Below are positions 48,583 to 61,403 of a DNA stretch of 64,000 nt, in pieces (the stretch's first letter is position 1; each line of letters begins with the position of its first letter). The stretch is taken from contig JADNRV010000053.1 in the NCBI GenBank assembly GCA_015499995.1, positions 62,001 to 126,000 of the forward strand, written 5' to 3'. Origin of the DNA: Flammula alnicola. Lineage: Eukaryota; Basidiomycota; Agaricomycetes; Agaricales; Strophariaceae. The translations under genes and the position numbers were made by a program. The notes beneath the pieces were generated by a model, which searched no databases, was not told the origin of the DNA, and worked only from the letters and a program-made list of their open reading frames with translations.

Positions 48583-49203
48583 ATGCGTGTCTTCTCCGTC
48601 CTTACCTTGGCCACTGCCCTTCTGGGATCAGTTTCAGCCCTTACCGTGCCCGTCAAACGCTGGGATATTGATTCCTTAGAGTAAGTGATAATGTTCTTTT
48701 GGCGGCTTATGCCCATTTACTAAATTATTTTGCTTCTTGAAGCTTGCTTGAGGCTCGGGAGCCCGCTAATCCCATCAAATTCAGCAAGGGCGCTAAAGAG
48801 CACCTGACCAATCTTGGCCTTGCCAAAGGAAGCGCCGAGCGCAAGGAGGTCAAAGAATACCACAGGAATATTGTTGCTGCAAAAATGGCGGAGCATGGCG
48901 CGCACTCGGCACAAGTTGTGTATGTTTCCAGCTTCAACTTCTTGTTTGGAACGGCCCATTTATAGCTGGCGATATTCTAGACACTTGGCCCACACAGTGG
49001 GATCTGCTGACCCGAGGCTCCACGTCACAACTGGGCTGTGGGACAAAGATAACAAGAGGATCAAGAGCACTTTTGGCGACCCGCCTAAGTCCGGCCACCT
49101 CCACCACGCATACGGTGATCCTGCTGCCGTCAACCCAACCTATGCTGCCCACGTTCACGCAGCCGGAAAGACCCTCCGACGAAGATCCTATCACTGGGAG
49201 TAG
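48583..49203 (+). CDS. Small secreted protein with signal peptide and possible Kex2 site
   Basis: Three exons (48583-48680, 48743-48919, 48981-49203) join in frame to 165 residues. The first 19 residues (MRVFSVLTLATALLGSVSA) form a clear signal peptide. KR follows at about residues 25-26, a likely Kex2 cleavage site. The mature part is charged, without cysteines in the visible sequence except none obvious, and its C-terminal third is rich in His and Tyr (GHLHHAYGDPAAVNPTYAAHVHAAG). A basic RRR precedes the end. I do not recognise a family. It could be an effector-like or cell-surface protein. Its promoter and signal-peptide start are duplicated at about 44.24-44.39 kb. The start is set by the TATA box and signal peptide. 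Confidence 0.75.
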
Positions 49204-49592
49204 TTTCTTACGAGTGCCGTCGTTATGTAGTTTATGGTTGTCCAAATTAATCGTTTTAGACTTCAGTATTGGAGAAGCCGCGTGCTTACGTCTAAGAGGA
49301 AACCTACCGATGTCCATCGTATCAGCGTCTGGGAATTATGCGGTTCTTTGCCAAAAAAAACAGGTCTCTCATTGTACCGTGCCAGATATCCTCATTCCGT
49401 CTTGCATTGTCGGCCAATTCACACAGTTGACGAACGTTCAGTTAGGGACAAGGATTAGAGTAGATGAGCCACATCCAGCATGATTTGGTATCCAGCGTAA
49501 TTGGTGCTGCAGTAGGTTGGCAGTAGGCAATCTGGTCGCAAAATTTGGTCAATATTACTGCACATAAAAAAAGATGGTATTCAAGGCATCGT
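49204..49592. other. Convergent 3' region
   Basis: Between the stops of the secreted protein gene (plus) and the acetyltransferase (minus). No further gene or element seen. Confidence 0.5.
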
Positions 49593-50293
49593 TCAATTTA
49601 CTTCGTTCTTTCCCTTGCTCCAATCGTCTACCAATATTCCCATGTAAATCACATCCCTCCACCCACCATTCTGCCAGTTGGCCTTGCGTTGCTTTCCCTC
49701 AAAAATAAAGCCACTGCAATTTTAAAAAAAATAAGCACACCATCCAACGAAACAGAGAGCATCGTGGTATAGGTAAATCCACTCGGAACTCACCACTTTT
49801 TATAAACAGCAAGCGCCCCGTCGTTTCCCTCTTTAACCGACAAGGATATACGATGCATGTTCAGATCGTTGAAAGCATAGTCGACCATAAACTGCGTGAT
49901 CCTTGTCCCATAGCCCTTGTTCCAAAACTTTTTAGCGAGCGAGATGGAATAGCTCGAGTGTCGGTGGCCGCGCTCTCCTCCTGCCACCCATAACACTGCG
50001 AACCCAACAAACTCAGGCTCCGGGGATGAAGACTTTTCGCCAGGAGCTTTAGTTGACTTGACTGTTTGGGAGGCGGCCGCCAGAAGAAGCGTCTCGACGA
50101 TACAACACATCTCTGTGTGCTTCTCGAGATTCTGCTTATATTCCTCCATTTTTTTCTCTCCCTGTGGAACAGGGAAGGCCACGGAGGCCCCAGCTGCGAC
50201 ATCTACGTCGTTTTCCAGTGCGAGTATGTTTTCCAGATCCACGGAAGGTTTAAAGGCACGCAGGCGGAGACCGATGTCTGGTAAGTCGAACAT
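49593..50293 (-). CDS. GNAT-family N-acetyltransferase
   Basis: Acetyl-CoA-dependent transferase of 206 residues; exons 50293-49794 and 49713-49593 join in frame. The start is the ATG giving MFDLPDIGLRLRAFKPSVD; the open frame extends further upstream but without an ATG. Core motifs are FVGFAVLW, then the acetyl-CoA loop in SISLAKKFWNKGYGTRITQF (R/Q-x-x-G-x-G/A type, here with Asn-Lys-Gly-Tyr-Gly), and the closing strand MHRISLSVKEGNDGALAVYKKCGF, restored across the intron. The C-terminal exon ends in WQNGGWRDVIYMGILVDDW, typical of RimJ/RimL-like GNAT enzymes. The substrate is unknown. Confidence 0.85.
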
Positions 50294-51111
50294 GAGGGAA
50301 GTTAATCGATGTTGGATCGCTTTCAAGATACAGTCGTTATTTCTCGACGAGAGAAAAATGGGGTGACGCCGGGAGAATTGCAATTGAAGCCCACTAGCTG
50401 AAAGTTATATAGCTTCGGTGTTTAAAGACGAAATCTGCTGCGGCATCTTGTCTTCGTTGAACGAAAGGTTCACTGCGCGTATGCCGAAGCAAAAATAAAC
50501 CACCGGGAGGCGAAGCCGCAGTCGAGTGTTATCTCTTCCAATGCACGCGTCCCCCGAGCGACATTCACGGAAACTATTTTTACCAGTTGTTTACCTTGAG
50601 AAGTTCTCTTGTTGATGGCTGGAGTTCAAAGCAAAGTCAAGAGCAAAGTAGAGATCTTGGTCATTTGATCATCCATGGCTTCCAAGCATTTGGTATGCGC
50701 TGCGCACTGCCATGTCATTTGACAAAACAACCATAATGGTCATGGAAAACCGTAGGGTTAACTAAGGAAAAAAATTGGTGAGAGCAATACGGTACAGGAA
50801 AGGCTCGGAGATGATTGTCGAAAGTATACAAGTTTTCTTGGCTTTTCTACACCATGGTACCCACTTCTCATTTCCGTCACGTGAGACACTCAGCATACGT
50901 AGCCGAAGAAGACAGTCTACATAGTCACAGACAGTGGACACAAAGCTGGTGGAAACTAGCGAATAATTATAAAGATTCTATACGTAGGTATACAAAGACT
51001 CTAGAATAATCAACTAGGGCCTCTAGGCATATAGTAGGTAAGTTTGTAGAGGAAAAATTAGGTACCATTAATACCGAAGGAAAAAGGCGATCTTGGCTCT
51101 CGGGTGGGACA
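50294..51111. other. Intergenic region
   Basis: Upstream of the acetyltransferase and downstream of SMC6, both on the minus strand. Only short unsupported open frames. Confidence 0.45.
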
Positions 51112-54100
51112 TTAAGACGAAGCGAAAGGAAGAGTTCCGTTACCGCGCTCAGGATCCGTCATCCTCAAAACGCGTACGCTCGGTCCTAGAGTAACATTGG
51201 TCATATCCTGGGGCGTGATCAAGATGTATTGTTTCCTGTCAGATGTGTTGGCGGTCTCAATCATCATCTTCATGCTGATACGACGATTGACAGCGTCCAT
51301 GAACACATCGAATTCATCTACGAGCGTGTTAGCGGCCATAGAAAGAGCTAAATAAGAGGAGATTAACATACCGAGACAACGCAAGGGACATCCGATGCAC
51401 TCCCAAAGGGAGAGTAGCAAACAAATGGTCGAGAAGGATTTCTCGCCACCACTGAGTGAACGTGGGTCCTTGTCACGAGTGCCCTGTGTCTGATGCTGGT
51501 CATCCGTTTGCACCTGCGGATATTATATTAGCCAGTCTGGACGATGAAGGCCAAGTAAAATAGTAAACAAACCCGAAGCTGCAAGGTGGCCTGGTCGTGG
51601 TTGAAGAGAATTTTCCCATAATATCCACGGTTCGAAAGATGATATTGGAAGACGTGCTTGCAGCGGAGAGCGATATGGCGTCTGAACTCCTGCCAGCGAG
51701 CTAGACGGACGATGAGGGACGTTTTCAATGCCTGAGCCAGCAAGAACAAATATAAGCTACGACGAGGTAATAAATATGGAGGTCGACGGACCTTATTCAA
51801 GGCAGACATCTGCTTTAATTCTTTCTGCGCCTTCTCGAGGTTTTCACTAGCCTTGTTGACCTCCTTCGCCATCTCTTCAACAGAGGCACCGTGCCTATAG
51901 CCATCAACATAAATTGTCTCTCTAACGAAAAGCCTTATATTGCAAACGTACCTCTTCTCTCGCTCTTTCAGCGCCTTCTGCACTGACTCAAGGTGCCTCT
52001 GCACTTCTTCAGGCTTTCGCGGGTTGGGCACCTGTTCGCAGTACTCGGCAGCCTTTGCGGTCCAATTCTGTAAAATAAACCACGTCTCAACAAGAATTAA
52101 AAGGGGCATGATTGTGTATGTACTGACATTGAACTCCAGTTCCACGACCTTGGCTGCCTCCTCGGCATCCTCGACTTTCTTTTTCTCGTCTTCTAATTTC
52201 TTGTCATAGTGCTTCTTGGCGTTTTGCGCGTTCATCCTCGAGTCGACAGCGTCAGTGATCTTGGTCTGTTGGCAGAGATCCGATTTAAGCCAGATTTCTA
52301 AACAAAGCGAACTAGAACTTACCGTGATCGTGGTTCTCTGGTCTTCGTATTCGTTGAGCAATTTCTTGACATCATTCAACTGGGTCTGGAGGCCACGCTG
52401 TTCCTCGTCTAGTCCCGCCTTTTGAGTCTGAACATCCCTGAACTGAGAAATAAGATTGTCCTTCTCTTCCAGACATTCCTAAAGGCATGCCGACAAATCA
52501 GTCTGGACAAGGACGGCAAATGATGAAATTAGACAAACCTGCTTGGCTGCTTCGAGTCCTTGAACGCCAACAGGAAGCTCTTCATTCGCTTCGAGCTGCA
52601 GAGTGCTTAAGTTGACTTTGGCAGCGCGCAACACGGCCTGGAGCTGTTTCTCCTCGTTCTACAGCCATGATTTATGAGATACTGACAAACGATACCCAGA
52701 AACCACATGGCGTACGTTATATCGGTCAATGGTCTTCTTTAATGATACCCATTGGGCTTTGGTGACATTAAGTTCTTGGAGCAAGCCGTTATACTGACCC
52801 TCAAGTTGAGCCTTCTTTTCGGAGAAATGCCTAAGGAAAACTGTCATCATCTGTGAATCACGAAGGCAAAATTTATAACATGCCTTATTTCCATGACACT
52901 GTCCCTTCCAGTCAGCAGAAGATTCATGGCGCCATTCAGCTGCCTGATGTTCAGAGGAGAACTTGCAATACCTCCCTCACTGGTCGGAAACACAAGATTA
53001 GCATCGTTATGTCAAGAGACGAAACAACAACTCACGGGAAGACGCGAACGTTGAACCTGTCAAGAGTCCAAGCGCCTCCTCCACCCCGGAGACCGAAGAG
53101 GGTATCTTGAGCTTCTTTACGAGTGCGTGCAAGTATCTGACTCTCAATGTGGGCCTGATTGATCAAGATGCGGAGGACATAAGGATCGGAAATCTGCGCG
53201 CAAGAAATCAGTATTCGATAAAGAACTGAATAGAAAGCAGCTGACATCCAATGCGCGTAAAACAGTGAGCAAATGCTCCGGAGGCTCTCCATGCTTATAA
53301 TCGAAAAGATCCTTCTCGTAAATCACGATTATTATGTGTGAACTAGAAAACAATGCAGTTTAGCTTCCATCCGGATGATAGAATCCTAAACACTTACTTT
53401 CCCGTTTCCATCAAGAGCTTCTTCAACTGAGGCCTATCTCGCGCATCCGTGAGCGCGAAAGCGCTCAGGTACTGACCAAGCATATTGCGAAGAATTTCAC
53501 CCCAGGTTTTCGGATCTTTGGCTTTTACGTGCAATCCGAGAGGTCCAATGGGAGGATCACCAGCCCAACGCATCGATCTAATCCTTTCCAACACCTGCTT
53601 TATGTCCCTCCCATATGGAATGAGCGCATCCTTCTCTGCCCTCCTCGCAGAGTTGATGGTGTTGTCGCACTCCTCGATCTGTTTCTGAAGGTCGATTCTT
53701 TGGCGGTCCATCTCTTCGCCTCGGGTTCTACTTTGATCAGCCTCAACAGCCACCTTTTTCTTCTCTAGAGACAGATCATGAATCTGATGTTCTGGGACAG
53801 CGATTGCTTCTTTGGCTTCTTCGAGTTTGCGTTGGGTCTCTTCACGCCTGGCTTGGGTATGAATGGCCATACGACGAGCCTCCTCTTCGATTCGTTTCTC
53901 AAACCCATCGATCTGGGCTTTCACGGCTTTCAAACCGGTATCTATCTGTCTGAGGTCATTCTAGTAGGCGAAGACAGGAATTAGTGACTTGAATTGAGAA
54001 TCGACTGAAGTCATACATTGAACTCCGCGATCTTGTTCTTATTAGCGCGCATTGTATTTTGAAGGTCAGTCTTCCTGTCGCTCAAGTGTTGGACACCCTC

Positions 54101-55693
54101 AAGGTTTCGGATTTCAGCCTCCAACTCTGTGACCAGAGCAGTAGCCGCAAGGAAATCAACCTGCCGAAAGAAACCAATATATCAGTCAACTTCTCGTAGG
54201 AATTAGGATGAGGCACACCTGCGCCTTCTCGACACCCTCCACAATCTTGGGCAACCTACGGGCCAGCTTGGCGGCATCCTGGATCATCTTCTCCATTTCT
54301 GCCTCCTTAGCCGCGACGTGAGACCAAGCAAGCTCTTTCTTCAAGTCGTCTGCTTTCTGCTTTTGCTCGCGAGCTTTCGCGGCTTCGTCATATCGTGCGG
54401 TTACTTCACGCAATCGGGCCATAAGGTCGGGAAGGGCTTCTTTCTTGACCGAGAGTAACTTCGCTGTCTGAGTGATATTCTCGAGACAGAGATCGTATTC
54501 ATCCGAAAGTTGGGATAGCTGGGTTCCGCGAAGGAAGAACTGTAATAAAAGCCGCATATAAGTATTATTACCAAGGTGTAGGAAGATGACGCACTTTATA
54601 TTTGTCTTGAGGAACTGATGCACTTAAAAATTGCCTAGCCGCATCTGGGCGCAATTTACGTTTATGAGGAACCTCTGATATATGCGAAGAACCTACCTTG
54701 AGTCAAGACATTCATCGGGTTGTCGACCTGGATGTTCATGTGGTCGCAAATAGCGGATAATTCATCTTTCTTCGTGCTGACAACCTTCCCGTCTTTGTTC
54801 TTGATTTTCCAATTGGAAGAACCATCCTTGGTGAATCGACGGGTGATAATGATTGTCTTGCCATATTCCTTGGGTTTGAATGCTTCTTCACCTTGATTTT
54901 TGATGTGGATGGTGACTTCTGCAACGCTGGAGACATACGTTCGAGTCAGCAAGAGCATGAAGAGAACAGTATAATGATATACCTCTGTCCTTCGCGAATA
55001 AAGGATTTCAGGCCATTTCCACGGCCAGTTGAGGTGGCCTTTCCACCCAAGGCGACAGTGATGGCAGATAAAACTGCACTCTTTCCACCTATAAGAACAT
55101 GTCAACTGCGTTCAATCAACCCGGATTCGAAGCATCGCGTACTTCCGTTGTGGCCTGCAAGTGATGTTAGTCTCTAAAGCATGGAAAAAGAGAAACTGCG
55201 CGCCGATGATGAAGTTGATTTGGGGGCCAAAGGTGAACCTGAGGTACTTGTGGCACATGAATTGGTGCATTTCGATGTATTCGATAATACCATGCTCGGC
55301 TACACCCTAAGTAAAGAGTCAGTTATCAAGGCGTCGTACAGCGGAGAAGCAAACTCGACTTACACCCAGCGCCTTGCGCCTATGCTCCAAATATGCACGT
55401 AACTTATCCCCGTGGACTTTTTCGAACTCTTCATCATCCATTTCCATGTCGCGATGGTCATTTCCTTTCACCTCTTCTTCTTCGGATTCATCTTCGTCTG
55501 AGGCATTGGCCTTCGCCTTCGCCTTTCCTTTGTTCCTTCCATTGGTTGTGTCGCGCTCGCGTTTGGGACGCGTCTGTGTCTGAGGAACTTCTTCGTCCTC
55601 TTCGCTGCTGCCTGCCGTTCTCGCACGCTTCGAGGAAGCCTGAGAGAATGGCTCCTCTTCGTCGTCTTCTGCGTAGTGTCGGCGTTTAGACAT
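51112..55693 (-). CDS. SMC6: SMC6, structural maintenance of chromosomes protein 6
   Basis: ATPase of the SMC5/6 complex, acting in recombinational repair and replication-fork stability in the nucleus. Minus-strand gene with many exons from the ATG at 55693 to the stop at 51112. An acidic, Lys-rich N-tail (MSKRRHYAEDDEEE) is followed by the head with Walker A (IIGHNGSGKSAVLSA, near 55,110-55,060) and the SMC6-type insert NPMNVLTQ. Long coiled coils flank a hinge at about 53,500-53,100 (LGLHVKAKDPKTWGEILRNMLGQYLSAFALTD). The C-terminal head shows the signature DPRSLSGGEKSFSTICLLLSLWE near 51,480-51,410, then DEFDVFMDAVNRRISMKMM, the D-loop region. The tail ends GNGTLPFASS. All landmarks occur in the expected order; I saw no break. 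Confidence 0.93.
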
Positions 55694-55761
55694 CGCGAAT
55701 AAGTAGGTGGTAGTACAGTTGAAAGAGCAAGGTACACAGTGGTCAGGTTCAAGTCACGAAA

Positions 55762-55780
55762 ACGCGTAATGTTGACGCGT
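55762..55780 (-). promoter_or_regulatory. Two MluI cell-cycle boxes upstream of SMC6
   Basis: ACGCGT at 55,762-55,767 and 55,775-55,780, about 70-85 bp above the SMC6 ATG. The motif is palindromic and so fits either strand. The same boxes precede the reductase gene in this window. Confidence 0.6.
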
Positions 55781-55821
55781 CAACAAACGTAGACAAACAG
55801 TCTGGTCGCGATAAAATGTGT

Positions 55822-56018
55822 CCGCGATGAGCCCATAGGGCTCATCTTAGGATAAGATAAAGACAAGCGTCGGAACCAACCGTGATCTAATCAGCATATT
55901 ACCTAAGCAGATTATTTCACCGACGAAGAAGAATAACTCTTCTTCGTCTTCTGAGATTTGTTCCGACGCGAAAAAAATCTCATCCCAAGTAATTTGACAT
56001 CCATAGCATTTCTTTTGA
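55822..56018 (+). repeat. Left inverted terminal repeat of DIRS-like element
   Basis: Reverse complement of 63,333-63,529 with only a few differences. It contains two hairpins: GATGAGCCC/GGGCTCATC separated by ATA, and GACGAAGAAG/CTTCTTCGTC around a short loop. Such structure is plausible for end recognition or for the circular intermediate of DIRS elements. Confidence 0.9.
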
Positions 56019-56081
56019 TTCCTTTTTCTGATATTTCTCATCTCCCTTAACTTATATTCCCAAAATCTCATCTTTTCATCC

Positions 56082-57525
56082 ATGACTGAAGTGACTGCTC
56101 CCCTTGATGCCACTCAGGCCAACAACAACCAAGCTGGCAACGAGCAAGCTGCCCAAGCGGATCTGCCGGCTGCTAGAGTATCTCGTACTCATATCAGCCC
56201 AGAGGTAGCTATTATCCTCAAGGGATTATCTCTGTATAACAAGCTCGAGACAAACAAAAAAATCGAACTTGCTAACATCTCCAGGATGTCAAAAACTGCG
56301 AACAACGCCCTCGATCCAGCCAATTACCCTAACAAGGGCTCAGATATAGCCTCCTTGATCACGATCGATGAAGACGATCTATCCGATCTACTGGATGACA
56401 ACATCCGAGAGCATTACAAAGATGTCATGACTATCTCCGTGACGAAATGGCTCGCGGGAATTCAGAAGACCAAAGGTGAGAGCCAATCATTGAAGAGACC
56501 GCTCGCTTCTTCAGACGTTGTCGAAAAATCGCTCGAGGCGAGATTGGCAAAGAGACGTTGCATGAACGGGGCAGATATTGTACCCCGAGTCGTAGGTGTA
56601 CCGGCTACAATTATCTTCCCTCAAATTATGTTCGATACTGAGGATTGCGTCGCAATACCTCTTCCTTTTTTTTCTAAACAAGAACCTGCGTTACATAATT
56701 GACAGCGCGGCAATGCTGGATACAGTTAAAGCAAACCCGTTGGACGGCATGTCCAAAGGGTTAAAAATCCTGGACATCGCGAAGCTGTCTAACAAGCTCG
56801 GCGCTGAGCTATCTTTAACATGCAGCCAGTGGTCAGAGGCCGGCTGGCAAATGTACAGATTTCAGCAAGAGCGAGACAAGGAGGGACCATCCGGCAGCTT
56901 TGCTGGGTGGTTCTCTGATCATTTTAATTTCTTTAATTCACAGATTGACAAAGATGACACATACGAGGCCTGGAAGTCTCTAGAGCTTGAACTCCGTCAA
57001 GAATTCCGGAGTGAGAAAAAAGAATACAACGCCGTGCACTATGCCGACCTCTATGCCCTCGCAAAATCCGAGGCCAAGACATGGGCTCGCACCCTCGAGG
57101 TTTTGCAGGGTCTGGGAAAATCGCAGAATTTCCCACCTCGTAGCGGTGGTAGCAACGGACGGTTCTCACGTCCTGGCAACTCTTACTCTTCATCTACCAA
57201 CTCCTCTCCCTTTCCATCTGGCAGCTCGAAGTCTCCCCTCCCCGCTTGCTGCATCTTATGCGCCCGGAGGGGCCACACTATCCTATCCCACTCTAACGAC
57301 ACAACGCCCGCAAAATCCAGTGACGGAAAACCTACCTGGGCGAAATACTCCAACCGAATTCTCCGAGCGCCCGACAACAAAGAAATTTGCATCCGTTTCA
57401 ACCTCAAGGGCGATCGATCAGAATGCTCCCATCCCAAAGACGAGCGCGCCCACATCTGCTCTTACTGCGGAAAAGGCCACCATGCATTCTCCTGGACCTG
57501 CCGCGTGCGCCCTTCCGACATTTGA
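56082..57525 (+). pseudogene. Gag-like ORF of the DIRS-like element, frameshifted
   Basis: Starts at the ATG at 56082 (MTEVTAPLDATQ). The frame breaks at a run of eight T at 56,666-56,673; the downstream frame (to the stop at 57525) continues as LKILDIAKLSNKLGAELSLT, a conserved gag-like block in these elements. The C-terminal part is Ser/Pro-rich and holds Cys/His clusters (CCILCARRGH and CSYCGKGHHAFSWTC). One T too many explains the break; a programmed shift is possible but less likely. Likely nucleic-acid-binding structural protein when intact. Confidence 0.7.
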
Positions 57526-57907
57526 AGAATTCCTAGCTACCTCGCGCCCACCTTGCCTCACTTACACCGACTTTTCTTCTTCTATTTTCCATAGACCAAA
57601 GTTTGACCCTTCAATTCACCTTCACGAAGACATATTTTCTAGAGTAATCCATCCGTATAATGCAGCTGCTTTCGAATCCCTTTTAGACAAACATAACCTT
57701 ACTTCTTCTTACCCTCTCCTCATAGATAATCTATTGCACGGTTTTCCTTTAGGGCGCATGCCCGACATTCGAGAGACAGTCATTCTCCCACACAATCCTT
57801 CATTTTTCGAACACATCGATATTATTCAGGACTATCTTCGCAAAGAGGTCTCATCCGGCCGCATGTCAGGTCCATACACCCGCGAAGAAGTCGAACATAC
57901 TCTCCGC

Positions 57908-59673
57908 TAAAGATGCTTAGTGCGGGGTGTGTGTGAACTACTAGATAATCAAGTAGTCGCGTTTAATAGACTCGGTAATGTCTATTAAAGGATCACTATC
58001 AAATCTAATCTGCTTCACTTTTAATACTACTAGTCTACACTTCAAACACCCAAATCAATGTTTAGTTGACTTAGTTCGTCCAAGGGGAGGATAATAGTTT
58101 TATAGTATCGATACCTGATGAAAGGTTTGCGATAAAAGAAGGTTTCTAACTAAGTAACGGCTGGGGCAAGGCCTTAGACGCGTTAATAGTCAATAGGTCG
58201 TTTTAAGTCCAATAGACTTGTGTGATTTCGTAACTGGTGGCCTGAAACTAGTGCTCTATGCACAAACTGCTAGCTGATCTCGTTCTAACTTGTTCTCCAA
58301 TTGAGAAGATGGCTCTATGCCCTTTACTTGTCTTTACTTGTCTCAAAAACTCTACTAGTGGAAAGAGGCGCGCAGACTCCTTATCTGCCGACACTACAGT
58401 TCCTAAACAATGGCCAGAGGCGCGTAGACGCTTCGTCTACCGACACTACAGTCCAGGTCCCCAGATGTCCTTTGACAAAGGGTAGGTTTTGAACAAGTCA
58501 CTTAGACAGGTTCCTTGGCTTATAACTCTCTTTCTTTGGCTTGGAAGCGCACTTAGACACTTGTTCTCTCTCTTAACAGTTCGTTTATATCGTTACTTGG
58601 TTTCTTTTATATTATGGGACTCTCGCTTTGAAGCTACCTAGTACTTAGAGGCGAAACACTTAAGATATAACTCTTAAGCGCTTGTATCTCGTGGGTGGTA
58701 AATTGCTTGTATTCTACGGTGTTACAGGGCTGCTTATATACTACTGAGACGATATATTATTACATAGACGCAATGACGAGAATATAGAGATTTCATGGGC
58801 ATTTGTGCGCGAGCGGCGGCCTTGTGGAGTACAGTTTCCGTGCGCGTCCGCTCAATCATGCCTTTTTGGTTGGATCGGGAGCTCAGATCGTCGTCAGCTC
58901 GGCTAACTTAAGCACCTAAGACTTACTCCTCCTCGACCGCATGGTATACAGGCTCGTGACCTTTCGTTTTCATTGGTATCTTGTCTTGTCATTGGCTATC
59001 GACTGACCGGAGCATAGACGCGCTTACATCTCGTCGGAGACGCTCGGGCAATCCTCACCCGTTCTGTCCGTGATAATCCTCGTGATTAGGGTTGTAACCC
59101 TTTGTCCTCCGTACCCGATACTCTGGTACTCTCGGCGTGCATCTGGGATCTCGCTGTGTCGAGTTATGCACCCCGGAAATCTTCCTGTACCAAGTTATTA
59201 CCCGATATGGTATGTGTTCCCAATTTGGTATCCCTTTGATCCGAGCTTTGATCGGCGTTGCTACAGGCACGTCTATGGGCGTCTGCTTTACCCCGCTGCT
59301 CCACTGTCCTCGGTGCCTTCGGCAATGTCACGCGACCTGTCCTGTAGTGTGCCTAGATGTCCGTTCTTTAATCTAGAGATCCGCGCCCTCGCTGTATAGG
59401 CCGGATGGTTAAGATATTACTGAAAGGTGCCTATTCCGTACACTTCATTAGATGTATTGACTGTTATCTCAATAGTTACTAATGATAATGTCTTTATTAA
59501 ACCACGCATTCCTCGTTATCTTGCATAGTTTCCTCTAGTCCTTAGTAGTCTTGTCATTGTAATGTCCGGACTTGTAACATTTAGACTACATTGTAAGCTT
59601 TACTAAGTGCTAAAAATAGCTCAGGTAAGGAGAATAGTATTCCGTTCAGAGCTAGCCGCTCGCGGTCTCTTCA
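57908..59673. mobile_element. Nested 1.77-kb insertion of unknown class inside the reverse transcriptase gene
   Basis: Interrupts the transcriptase codon series exactly between CTCCGC and GGCCCA. CCGC is repeated on both sides (57,904-57,907 and 59,674-59,677), which looks like a 4-bp target duplication. The insertion has no long open frame. Its ends (TAAAGATGC...GTCTCTTCA) form only a weak inverted match. Inside, a direct repeat of about 35 bp starts at 58,365 and 58,417. It may be a solo LTR or a non-autonomous element. Confidence 0.7.
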
Positions 59674-60078
59674 CCGCGGCCCATTCCATGCATCTCCCAT
59701 CATAGCAGTTGTTCAACCCCAACCAGGCGGCGCTCCAGACAAAGTACGAATCTGCCGACACCTCTCGAAGAGCACCAAAGAACACAATTCCGTCAATTCA
59801 CATATCACCAAAGAAGACTTCCCTATGAGATTTGACACTGCGTCAAAGGTCGCTGACATTGTAAGCATTACTTAACGTCTTGAATTTCACCCTTCTATCC
59901 ACCCTATTACACCGACTCTCTGCGTTTAGTGCGAGAGTCTGGTTTTCTATCCATCACATACATATCTTTGGGTATTTGCCACATCTGTGCGTTACCCTTC
60001 AGAACTTGATCATGTCGAGTCCTGTCCATCCGGCTCAGGCCACATTTCGCGACTCATCCGCGACATACCTATTGTCAC

Positions 60079-60165
60079 GATTTACGATTTACGATCCACG
60101 ATCCACGATTTACAATCCTTGATTTACGATTTACGATTACGATTTACGATTTACGACCCATCTTC
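60079..60165 (+). repeat. TTACGAT/CCACGAT-type short tandem repeat inside a retrotransposon intron
   Basis: About ten variants of a 7-nt word (GATTTAC/GATCCAC) run between 60,079 and 60,165, within the 348-bp intron of the transcriptase gene. The repeat may explain the unusual intron length. Confidence 0.75.
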
Positions 60166-61403
60166 ATGCCTCTCACATCGAGTAGACAGCTCATGATTCA
60201 TTCACCAGATTGCGCACGCTCCTCCTGGTACACAAGTCTGTACCCTCGACATCGCGAAATTCCATCGCACATGCCCAGTTCATCCATCGCACAAGCCCTG
60301 GTTGGTTGTCCAAGGGCTTCCAGGCCAATTCTTCATTGATCACGCACACCCATTCGGCACTGCCTGCGCGAGCAGCAATTCAAGCATGGCGTCGAACGCG
60401 TCTGTCGACATTTGGGATGGCGAAGGCGTTGCACCCGTACCAAAGTACGAAGACGATTTAAATGTCTTCCGATTCCCTTCACCCACCGGAATTTACGTTG
60501 ACGGCGACTTCTCATACGATTATGACAAGGCCGAGATGCTTCGCCGCATCGCACCCCTGGGTATTCCGTGGCACAAAGAAAAAGGCGACGACGCTTTCAA
60601 ATTCGTCACCACATTTATTGGATTTCTTTGGGACATTCCGAACAAGCTAGTCAGCCTACCCGAAGAGAAGCGCCTCAAGTTTTTCGGCCGGGTTCGACAA
60701 TTCCTCGATAGGTTTTCCGGGCATCCTTGCCAACTTCTGGATGTCCAGAAAATCCATGGGTCCCTATGTCACATCTCCTTCGTTTACAGGGAGGGCCGCT
60801 CACATCTCGCCTCCCTCTCGAATTTCGCGTCAAAATTCCCAGCAGATAGGGATTATGCCATCCTGTTCCCACCGAAATCGGTCATCTCCGATCTCAAGTG
60901 GTGGCTCAACACTCTTTCCGTCATCGGCGTCTCGAGGATGTTGCGTCCTCGCGGCCTTACCAGGGACTTACATCTGTTCGTCGATGCTTCGACATCCTGG
61001 GGCATCGGCATTGTGATGGGTGATGAGTGGGCGGCCTTCCGTCTTCAGCCATCCTGGAAGATTTTCGGCAGAGACATATGTTGGCTGGAAACAGTCGCAA
61101 TTGAGCTGCTGGTCTACTTCCTACAGGCCAGCGGATTTCACGACACCCGCCTTCTCATCCACTCCGACAACAACGGCACCATTGGCGCGCTCGACAAAGG
61201 CCGTAGCCGCAACCACCATATCAATCTATCAGTCAGGCGTACTTACGCCGTCCTCCTTCCATTATTCATCACTCCAGAGCTCGTATACGTCGCTTCAGCT
61301 GCAAATCCTGCAGACCCTATCTTGCGCGGAGAACCAGGGTTACAGGGTAAGCAAATTTTCCCATCTTTCACGCTCCCAGATGAGCTTCGCAATTGTTTCC
61401 ATA

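Noticed and set aside
61020..61403. Upstream extension of the recombinase open frame
   Set aside because: It lies inside the RNase H coding region in another frame; the ATG overlapping the transcriptase stop at 61404 is the better start.
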